From positions 1-64,000 of the forward strand of contig NZ_PVBN01000004.1 in assembly GCF_002968635.1 (NCBI RefSeq): a DNA stretch of 64,000 nt, in the 5' to 3' direction. A program made the translations under genes and the position numbers. A model generated the notes under the pieces. That model worked only from the letters and a program-made list of their open reading frames with translations, ran no database searches and was not told the origin of the DNA. Positions within the stretch are counted from its first letter, which is position 1; every line of letters starts with the position of its first letter. Below are positions 18,794 through 25,674 of this stretch, piece after piece. The DNA is from Neorhizobium alkalisoli (GTDB taxonomy: Bacteria > Pseudomonadota > Alphaproteobacteria > Rhizobiales > Rhizobiaceae).

Positions 18794-19518
18794 ACCGCGA
18801 ATATCATCGCTGGTACAGCCCCAGGCTTCACCGGGACATGGAACTCCTGGTGTTCGGCCATGCCGGCGCCAAGGTGCTGATGTTCCCGACGCGGGACGGG
18901 CGCTTCTTCGAATATGAAGAACTCGGCCTCGTCGCGAGCCTGACCGACAAGATCACCGCCGGCCATCTGCAGCTCTATTGCGTCGAGGGGCTCGCGAGGG
19001 AAACTTTTTATGCCGGCCACTGGCATCCGGCAGATCGCCTGCGCCGTCACGAAGCCTTCGAAGCCTATATCCTCAACGAAGTCCTGCCGCTGATGGCGGC
19101 GAAGAACCCGCACGACTGCACCATTGCGCAGGGCTGCAGTCTCGGCGCCTATCAGGCGGCAAGCCTCGTCTTCCGACATCCGCATCTTTTCCGCAAGCTC
19201 GTCGCCTTTTCGGGCCGTTATGATCTGACGCTCAGGGTCGAGTCCTTTGGCGACCTTCTGGAAGGCTATTACGACGATGCAGTCTATTTCCACACCCCGT
19301 CACATTTTCTTCCCGGGCTTTCCGGTGATTGGCGGCTGGACAGGCTGAGACAGGTCGAGATCGTCCTGACCATCGGCAATGCCGATCCCTTCCTCGACAA
19401 CAACCGTCACCTGAGCCAGGTGCTGGCCGAAAAGGGCGTCGGTCACCAGATGCATGTATGGGACGGGCGCGCCCACCGGGCCGGGGCCTGGCGCAGAATG
19501 GCCGCCCTTTATATTTGA
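18790..19518 (+). CDS. esterase-D/COG4947-like alpha/beta hydrolase
   Basis: A 242-residue alpha/beta hydrolase. It opens with EYHRWYSPRLHRDMELLVFG, as in small cytoplasmic esterases (COG4947), and has the nucleophile elbow GCSLG with Ser117 followed by AYQAASLVFRHP, plus TIGNADPFLDNN (acid) and WDGRAHRAGAW (His) near the end. No signal peptide is present. It overlaps the upstream hydrolase by ATGA and ends 15 bases from the convergent Tad-type gene. The substrate is unknown. Confidence 0.75.
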   Translation: MNREYHRWYSPRLHRDMELLVFGHAGAKVLMFPTRDGRFFEYEELGLVASLTDKITAGHLQLYCVEGLARETFYAGHWHPADRLRRHEAFEAYILNEVLPLMAAKNPHDCTIAQGCSLGAYQAASLVFRHPHLFRKLVAFSGRYDLTLRVESFGDLLEGYYDDAVYFHTPSHFLPGLSGDWRLDRLRQVEIVLTIGNADPFLDNNRHLSQVLAEKGVGHQMHVWDGRAHRAGAWRRMAALYI

Positions 19519-19533
19519 CGAGTTCTCCAGGCG

Positions 19534-20826
19534 TCAGCTGGCGAGACGCGGAGTGCTGACGATTTTCAGGAACAGGGCGTTCATCGCTTCGGTAATGCCC
19601 TGCGAGGGGCCGACTTCGAAGAAGTAGCCGGGCGTGGCGCAGGCCTGCATGCGGGGGCTGATCTCGCCCTGGAACGGAGCGATCCAGTCTCTGTACCAAC
19701 CGTCGGAGGGCAGGGGCAGATAGGTCGTGTAGAGAACTGCGATCTTATAGCCTTCCGCCTTCAGTTTGTCGCAAGCTTTGGTGTCGATCGGTTCCTGGCA
19801 CCGGGTTCCCTTCGTTCTTTTCGTGCAGCCAGAGCCCTTGGCGCTGTCGTTCACGCCATCGGAAACGAAGAAGATGATCTTTTCCGGGCTGGCGGCGCTG
19901 AGGCCGGTTCCGGGCTTGTCCATCTTCTTGCCGATATCCTTCAGGGCGCGGTCGAAATCCGTCTGTTGGTCGTTGTTGTAGTTTTGTTTGGGAATGGACA
20001 TCAGGTCGATCAGCGCGGCCTTGGCCTTGGCGGTCTTCAGGTCGTCGCTCAGCGAGGAAATTTCGAGAAGCTTGGTGTCTTCCGCCTTTTCACCGAAGGT
20101 GTAGACGGCCATGCGGAACTGGTTGGGGCTCTTGCGGACTTTTATGGCGGTGTCCATCAGCGCGGCCGTCGCCTGGGCGACGACGTTGATGCGGATGGTG
20201 ACGCCGAGGCTCTTGGCGAGATTATAGTAGCTGTTCGGATCTTCCACGCCATTCTTGACGATATGGCAGGCAAAGGCACACCCGTCAGGCGTGCTTGCCA
20301 CCATCGTGTTGATATCGTCAGGGGTGGCGGCCACTCCCATGGACGGCGTATTGTCGAGCAGCAGATAGAAATCGCGAAAAGTCTCCGTCTGGAAGACCGC
20401 CGTGGCCGTGCCCGCGATGGTCATGGTATCCTTGCCGATGACGTTGAGCAGGGTGGTCGGAATGGTGGCCGAATAGCTGAAGACGGCCTTGAGCTGATTG
20501 TCCTCGCGGACCACCTTGGCATCGACGTCGTTGAGCGTGAATCCGCCGCTTTTCGCAAGCTGCCCGCGGAAAATGTTCTCGGCATCCTTGATCGCAACTT
20601 CGATGGAGCCGTTGCCCGTCATCTTCATGGCTTCCGCCACGCCGATCGAACTTTCAGCGACGGCTCCGAGCGCCGCCGCGTCGGCGGAATCCTGAAGCTG
20701 CTGCTTGATCATCAGGGCATCTGCGAAATCGATGGAGAGGCCGGCCACGCCGATAAGCGGCACGAGCATCAGAGCGCTCATCAGGCCAAAGTTGCCGGAT
20801 TTGTCTCTCAGTAATCTCTCAAGCAT
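19534..20826 (-). CDS. TadG/TadE-like pilus-assembly protein with von Willebrand A domain (copy 1)
   Basis: About 430 residues. The N-terminus has the Tad-like motif LRDKSGNFGLMSALMLVPLIGVAGLSIDFADAL, that is one membrane anchor, followed by a periplasmic region and a von Willebrand A domain with a metal-site motif DNTPS (in LLLDNTPSMGV) and FFVSDGVND. Several Cys residues (CAFACH, CTKRTKGTRC) suggest disulfides. TadG-like proteins are minor components of Flp/Tad pili or stand-alone surface proteins; no other tad gene is nearby. The start is taken at 20826, where GAGG precedes. It is a paralogue of the gene at 42542-43813. Confidence 0.8.
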   Translation of the reverse strand: MLERLLRDKSGNFGLMSALMLVPLIGVAGLSIDFADALMIKQQLQDSADAAALGAVAESSIGVAEAMKMTGNGSIEVAIKDAENIFRGQLAKSGGFTLNDVDAKVVREDNQLKAVFSYSATIPTTLLNVIGKDTMTIAGTATAVFQTETFRDFYLLLDNTPSMGVAATPDDINTMVASTPDGCAFACHIVKNGVEDPNSYYNLAKSLGVTIRINVVAQATAALMDTAIKVRKSPNQFRMAVYTFGEKAEDTKLLEISSLSDDLKTAKAKAALIDLMSIPKQNYNNDQQTDFDRALKDIGKKMDKPGTGLSAASPEKIIFFVSDGVNDSAKGSGCTKRTKGTRCQEPIDTKACDKLKAEGYKIAVLYTTYLPLPSDGWYRDWIAPFQGEISPRMQACATPGYFFEVGPSQGITEAMNALFLKIVSTPRLAS

Positions 20827-20999
20827 CCCGCGCCCCTCGATTTCGACGGGCACAGAATATCTTATAAGCGTAACGCCTTTATTAGAGTTTATAGTTTACG
20901 CATATTAGGGATAAACGGACGGAGGCTGGCGATACTGCCAAGCCGTGTCCCTGCATTCGCTCCGTCAGCCTGGTCCAGCAGCTCCGCTATGATGCCGCG

Positions 21000-21887
21000 T
21001 CAGCTCGTTGCGCGGGTGCGCGCGGCGCCATCCTGGGCCGGCTTGTAGTTCGGGTCCAGGCGGATGGCATGCGAGTAGGACTTGTAGGCGCGTGCCTTGT
21101 CGCCACGCCGCTCATAGACCAATGCCTGGTTTGCCCATGATTCGGCGAGCTTGTCGTTGAGCTCGATGGCATGGTTGAAATCCGCAAACGCATTGTCGTC
21201 GTCGTTCAGCGCCACGTAGGAAATGCCGCGCCCGTTATAGGGTTCTGCCGAATTCGGCGAGAGCGAGATCGCCTTGGCAAAGTCCTCGATTGCCTGGGCA
21301 TGCTGGCCGCGAAGCTGATAGATCAGGCCGCGATTGTGGTAAGCGCGGCCGTCGGTAGTGTCCAGATCGATCGCCTTGGAGAAATCGTTGAAGGCTTCGT
21401 TGGTGCGGCCCGCCTGCCGGTAGATATTGCCGCGGCCGATATAGGCGACGTCGTAGTTAGCATTGATCTGCAGTGCCCGATTATAGTCGTTGGCGGCTTC
21501 CACCGGCTTGCCCATGTTGCGATAGACGAGCGCCCGGTTGGCATAGGCCTGGTAGAACTGCGGATTGATCTGGATGGCACGGTTGAAATCGTTGAGTGCG
21601 CGTGAGAACTCACCGGCGCGCCCGTAGGCCGTCCCACGCACGTTGTAGCCTTCCGGATCGTTCGGGCTGGAATTGATGACGGTGGAGAGCGACGCAATGT
21701 TTTCCTGGCTGCCCTGTGCGCGGTCCACGGTGATCATGTCCGAGGTGGTATTGGTCGTCGAGCAACCGGCGAGCGCAAGCGTCAGAAGGGTAGCTGAAAG
21801 TGCGGTCTTGCCGCGAATACTGGAAAAGATGATCGAAGGGCCGGAAATTTCAGTTCCACGATTGAGAACGGCAGTTTTGGCGGCCAT
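21000..21887 (-). CDS. TPR-repeat lipoprotein (NlpI-like)
   Basis: A 295-residue protein with a lipobox (LALAGC, Cys42) after a long positively charged N-terminal segment, then about six tetratricopeptide repeats with PNDPEGYNVRGTAYGRAGEF-type units at 34-residue spacing. It is predicted to be a lipid-anchored protein exposed to the periplasm. Such proteins act as adaptors for envelope enzymes, as NlpI does in enterics. The signal sequence has an unusually long N-region, so a downstream non-ATG start is possible. Confidence 0.8.
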   Translation of the reverse strand: MAAKTAVLNRGTEISGPSIIFSSIRGKTALSATLLTLALAGCSTTNTTSDMITVDRAQGSQENIASLSTVINSSPNDPEGYNVRGTAYGRAGEFSRALNDFNRAIQINPQFYQAYANRALVYRNMGKPVEAANDYNRALQINANYDVAYIGRGNIYRQAGRTNEAFNDFSKAIDLDTTDGRAYHNRGLIYQLRGQHAQAIEDFAKAISLSPNSAEPYNGRGISYVALNDDDNAFADFNHAIELNDKLAESWANQALVYERRGDKARAYKSYSHAIRLDPNYKPAQDGAARTRATS

Positions 21888-21977
21888 CAGACGCTTTTCC
21901 TCTTATCGGGCGAAAGGGTAGTTTCCTGCATGCCTTTACCCCATTCGGGGCCGAACATGCAGTCGGTTCTGGACCAA

Positions 21978-22013
21978 ATCAAAAAGAGCGGCGGCGCCCA
22001 TGTCGCCACCGCC
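21978..22013 (-). terminator. rho-independent terminator of rpsU
   Basis: On the - strand GGCGGTGGCG pairs with CGCCGCCGCT (two G-T wobbles) around a 7-base loop and is followed by CTTTTTGATTT, 36 bases after the rpsU stop. Confidence 0.85.
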
Positions 22014-22048
22014 CTACAAGCATTAGAAAACGTCGAAATAACGGCCGA

Positions 22049-22279
22049 TCAACGGCTCGGGCGCGCAGGGGCGGCGATCAGGCCTTCGCGCTGGGCACGC
22101 TTGCGGGCAAGCTTGCGAACGCGACGAACAGCTTCGGCCTTTTCGCGGGCGCGCTTCTGCGACGGCTTTTCGTAGTAGTCGCGCATCTTCATTTCACGGA
22201 AAATGCCTTCGCGCTGCATCTTTTTCTTGAGAGCGCGGAGCGCCTGGTCGACGTTGTTGTCGCGGACTAGTACCTGCAC
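22049..22279 (-). CDS. rpsU: 30S ribosomal protein S21
   Basis: A 76-residue, highly basic protein with [20 protein letters not shown] and [17 protein letters not shown], the bS21 signature, and the Arg/Lys-rich C-terminal extension common in alphaproteobacteria. The start is a GTG at 22277-22279, since bS21 begins directly before QVLVRDN; the open frame upstream is not coding. bS21 binds the 30S platform and assists initiation. It stands alone with its own terminator. Confidence 0.95.
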   Translation of the reverse strand: MQVLVRDNNVDQALRALKKKMQREGIFREMKMRDYYEKPSQKRAREKAEAVRRVRKLARKRAQREGLIAAPARPSR

Positions 22280-22533
22280 GTGAATCCCGTTCCTTTGGTT
22301 TTGGTTGCTCGCCCTGATCGGTACGATTCGAGGCGAAAAAATAACGTCCGCCCGGCGTGAGCCTGAGCGATTGGTGAAGGCAGATAGCAGAAGAGTCTGC
22401 GGAAGTCCAGACGGTCGATACCCTTTATCGATCAAAACAAGCTTTCGGGCCGCGGTGCTTTGAATGGAGGGCTTCGGGCCTATATCACAACCGTTGATCC
22501 TGCTATCCGTGAAAACAGCACCGGGAGAGTTTC

Positions 22534-23508
22534 ATGCGCAGCGCAGTCCATTCGCAATTCGGTTCACCTTCCGACGTTCTTCGGCTCGACGAGAGGCCGT
22601 TGCCCGAGCCCGGTCCTGGCGAGGCGCGGATCAGGATGATCATGTCGGCTATCCACAACCACGACCTGCTGACCGTCAGCGGTCAATACGGCTACAAGCC
22701 CCAATTGCCGGCGGTCGCCGGCACGGAAGCCGTGGGGCTGGTCGACGCCGTCGGGGATGGTGTGGTGCATCTGAAGGTCGGGCAGCGGGTTGCTGCTTCC
22801 GGTCGCGGCACCTGGTCCGAATACTATATCGCCTCGGCCGCCGCCGTCGTTCCGCTGCCGGATTCCATATCGGACGAGGCGGGCGCACAGCTGATTTCAA
22901 TGCCGTTGAGCGCGCTGACGCTTCTTGATTTCGTCGGCGTCGAGGCGGGCGGCTGGATTGTCCAGAACGCTGCCAACGGCGCCGTGGGCAAGGCGCTTGC
23001 AATGTTTGCGAAACCGCGCGGCATCCGGGTGGTCAATCTTGTCCGTCGCGACGAGGCCGTTGCCGAACTCAATCAGCTTGGCGTCGACAATGTCGTTTCC
23101 ACGGCGCGCGAGGACTGGGAGGGCCGTGTGAAAGAGATGACCGGCGGCGCGCGGATCGGTGCTGCCATAGACGGTGTCGGCGGGCGTTCGTCCGGCGAAC
23201 TGCTGTCGCTTCTCGGGGAAAAGGGCGTGCTCGTTTCCTTCGGGCTGATGTCCGGCGAGCCCATGGAGCTGTCGGCCAGCGACCTGATCTTCAAGCAGGC
23301 GGAGGTCAAGGGATTCTGGCTTGCGAAAATCGCGCCGACGCTGCCGCCCGAGAAGCTGAGAAGCCTGGTCGGCGAGATCATTCAGGGCGTTTCCGGCGGT
23401 GCGGTCCAGCTTACGGTCTCGGAAGTCTTCGACCTGTCGGATGTCGCGAAGGCCGCTGCTGCTGCGGCCGAGCCCGGGCGTAAAGGCAAAGTGCTGCTCA
23501 GGGCATGA
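22534..23508 (+). CDS. zinc-independent quinone oxidoreductase-like MDR protein
   Basis: A 324-residue medium-chain dehydrogenase/reductase. It has a GroES-like N-terminal domain (EARIRMIMSAIHNHDLL, then VAGTEAVGLVDAVGDGV, then GQRVAASGRGTWSEYY) and a Rossmann domain. The structural zinc Cys residues are absent, which favours quinone oxidoreductase or enoyl reductase over zinc alcohol dehydrogenase. NAD(P) binding is at IVQNAANGAVGKALAMFAK. The physiological substrate is unknown. It lies upstream of the sox operon, but the 134-base gap suggests a separate transcript. Confidence 0.8.
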   Translation: MRSAVHSQFGSPSDVLRLDERPLPEPGPGEARIRMIMSAIHNHDLLTVSGQYGYKPQLPAVAGTEAVGLVDAVGDGVVHLKVGQRVAASGRGTWSEYYIASAAAVVPLPDSISDEAGAQLISMPLSALTLLDFVGVEAGGWIVQNAANGAVGKALAMFAKPRGIRVVNLVRRDEAVAELNQLGVDNVVSTAREDWEGRVKEMTGGARIGAAIDGVGGRSSGELLSLLGEKGVLVSFGLMSGEPMELSASDLIFKQAEVKGFWLAKIAPTLPPEKLRSLVGEIIQGVSGGAVQLTVSEVFDLSDVAKAAAAAAEPGRKGKVLLRA

Positions 23509-23642
23509 CGGGCGCGCTATCTCCCGTGTCGAAACAATCCTCGAATGCGTCGCAAAACAGCCATTGCGACGCATATTGATTTGCGATGGGTATGGCTCTA
23601 CCCAGAATGGCCGGTTTGTCGATCCCAGGAGTTTGAGGCGAG

Positions 23643-24896
23643 ATGCGCAAATATTCGATTTTCGCCATAGCCCGCGAGGCGATGCGCGCCCACAAGGGCT
23701 GGGAGGCTCAGTGGAGTTCGCCGGAGCCGCGCTCGAGCTACGACGTCATCATCATCGGCGCCGGCGGCCATGGCCTCGGCGCAGCCTATTATCTCGCCAA
23801 GGAACACGGCATCACCAATGTCGCGGTGATCGAAAAGGGATGGCTCGGCGGTGGCAATACCGGCCGCAACACGACGATCATCCGCTCCAACTATCTCTAT
23901 GAAGAGAGCATGGACATCTACGAGCATTCCCTGAAACTCTGGGAAGGCTTGAGCCAAGATCTCAACTACAACGTCATGTATTCGCCGCGGGGCGTGATGA
24001 TGCTGTCGCACAATGTGCATGACCAGCAGTCGTTCAGGCGGCATATCAACGCCCACAGGCTCTACGGCATCGACAACGAATGGCTGACGCCGGAGCAGGC
24101 CAAAGCCTACTGTCCGCCGCTCGATATCTCCAAGACGGCGCGCTACCCGATCAATGGCGCTACCCTGCAGCGGCGCGGCGGCACCGCCCGCCACGATGCC
24201 GTCGCCTGGGGCTATGCCCGCGCGGCGTCGGATCGCGGCGTGCATGTCATCCAGAACTGCGAGGTGACCGGCATCCGCCGCGGGCCGAACGGCGAGGTGC
24301 AGGGCGTCGAAACGACGCGCGGCTTCATCGGCGCGAAGAAGATCGGCGTCTCGGCTGCCGGCCATTCCTCGGTCGTCATGGAAATGGCGGGCGTGCGCGT
24401 GCCGCTGCATTCCACTCCGCTTCAGGCGCTGGTTTCCGAACCCCTGAAGCCGATCTTCCCCTGCGTCGTCATGTCGAACACGGTGCATGCCTATATCTCG
24501 CAGTCCGACAAGGGCGAACTCGTCATCGGCGCCGGCACCGACCAGTACAATTCCTATTCCCAGACCGGCGGCCTGCAGATCATCACCCATACTTTGGATG
24601 CGATCTGCGAGCTTTTCCCGATCTTCCGGCGCGTCAAGATGATGCGTCAGTGGGGCGGCATCACCGACAACACGCCCGACCGTTCGCCGATCCAGGGCGT
24701 AACCCCTGTGCCGGGCCTGTTCGTCAACTGCGGCTGGGGTACCGGCGGGTTCAAGGCGACGCCGGGTTCGGCAAACCTCTTCGCGCATCTGATCGCCAGG
24801 GGCGAGCCACACCGCTTGGCCTCGGGGCTGACGCTCGACCGGTTCCGCACCGGGCGCCTGATCGACGAAGCGGCGGCTGCCGCCGTGGCACATTGA
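23643..24896 (+). CDS. soxB: sarcosine oxidase subunit beta
   Basis: A 417-residue FAD/FMN flavoprotein of heterotetrameric sarcosine oxidase. An N-terminal dinucleotide fold (YDVIIIGAGGHGLGAAYYL, residues 33-51) is followed by RNTTIIRSNYL. His184 in GGTARHDAVAW is the probable covalent FMN site by family comparison. GWGTGGFKATPGS is near the C-terminus. The enzyme oxidises sarcosine to glycine, passing the methyl to tetrahydrofolate. It is first in the soxB-X-soxD-soxA-soxG operon, and its TGA shares a base with the following ATG. Confidence 0.95.
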   Translation: MRKYSIFAIAREAMRAHKGWEAQWSSPEPRSSYDVIIIGAGGHGLGAAYYLAKEHGITNVAVIEKGWLGGGNTGRNTTIIRSNYLYEESMDIYEHSLKLWEGLSQDLNYNVMYSPRGVMMLSHNVHDQQSFRRHINAHRLYGIDNEWLTPEQAKAYCPPLDISKTARYPINGATLQRRGGTARHDAVAWGYARAASDRGVHVIQNCEVTGIRRGPNGEVQGVETTRGFIGAKKIGVSAAGHSSVVMEMAGVRVPLHSTPLQALVSEPLKPIFPCVVMSNTVHAYISQSDKGELVIGAGTDQYNSYSQTGGLQIITHTLDAICELFPIFRRVKMMRQWGGITDNTPDRSPIQGVTPVPGLFVNCGWGTGGFKATPGSANLFAHLIARGEPHRLASGLTLDRFRTGRLIDEAAAAAVAH

Positions 24897-25306
24897 TGAT
24901 GGCGGCGGCCCTTCTTTCAGTCGGCATCGGAGGCGCGGCAACAGCCGCGTCAGTCAATGATTTCATTCCGGAACCCAAGGATTTCCGCACCCAGGAGATT
25001 CACCGGGTCCGAGGTGAAACGGATTGGCCTTTCGTTGCCGAAAAAGGGCTGCTTCTTTGCGCGCCGAGCTGGAAGAACCGGTTCGTCTATTTCGTGCCGG
25101 AAGATGAAGAGGGCGAGAGCGAATATCCGTTCGCGCTCCATGAGAACATGATGACCGTGGCTCTGGTCAACCTCGGGCGCAACTCGGTGCTCAGGCCCTT
25201 TGACAATTTCGAACAGCTCGTAAAGCGGCTCTCTCCTTATCTCGCGATGGGAAAGCGCCTGTGTGATCAACCCGCCGGAGCCAAGCTTCGGGATACTGCT
25301 CTTTAG
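24896..25306 (+). CDS. small exported protein inserted between soxB and soxD (DUF2511/YebY-like)
   Basis: 136 residues. A hydrophobic Ala-rich start (MMAAALLSVGIGGAATAA) is a likely signal peptide, followed by about 115 residues with two Cys (LLLCAPS, and KRLCDQP near the end) that could form a disulfide. The core DWPFVAEKGLLLCAPSWKNRFVYFVPE loosely recalls the YebY/DUF2511 family; this is by eye only. Its ATG overlaps the soxB TGA (TGATG), and soxD begins 11 bases after its stop, so it is embedded in the operon although the other sox products are cytoplasmic. Confidence 0.7.
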   Translation: MMAAALLSVGIGGAATAASVNDFIPEPKDFRTQEIHRVRGETDWPFVAEKGLLLCAPSWKNRFVYFVPEDEEGESEYPFALHENMMTVALVNLGRNSVLRPFDNFEQLVKRLSPYLAMGKRLCDQPAGAKLRDTAL

Positions 25307-25317
25307 GTGAACCGACG

Positions 25318-25674
25318 ATGCTCCTGATCCATTGTCCCTATTGCGAGGAAGATCGCTCGGAACTCGAATTCCGCTGGGCCGGCGAGGCGCATATCGCCCG
25401 GCCGGAAAACATCGCGGCGATCACCGACGAGGAATTCGCCGAATACTTCTTCCTGCGCAACAACGAAAAAGGCCTCACCTATGAGCGCTGGCGGCATATC
25501 CACGGCTGCGGCCGTTTCTTCAATGCGGCCCGCGACACCGTGAGCGACAGGTTCCTGATGACGTACAAGGCAGGCCTGCCGAAACAGCCGATCCCGACAG
25601 CGGAAGAAACCGCAGCGATCGCAGAGGAAAAGACCGTCGAAACCTGGGAAGCGACGGAAGGAGACGCCCGATGA
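25318..25674 (+). CDS. soxD: sarcosine oxidase subunit delta
   Basis: A 118-residue zinc-binding small subunit. The zinc ligands are in LLIHCPYCEEDRSELEF and HIHGCGRFFNAARDT, followed by the TYKAGLP segment. Length and motifs match SoxD of corynebacterial and rhizobial enzymes. Its stop overlaps the soxA ATG by four bases (25671-25674). The C-terminal 20 residues are Glu/Ala-rich, longer than the minimal form. Confidence 0.95.
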   Translation: MLLIHCPYCEEDRSELEFRWAGEAHIARPENIAAITDEEFAEYFFLRNNEKGLTYERWRHIHGCGRFFNAARDTVSDRFLMTYKAGLPKQPIPTAEETAAIAEEKTVETWEATEGDAR

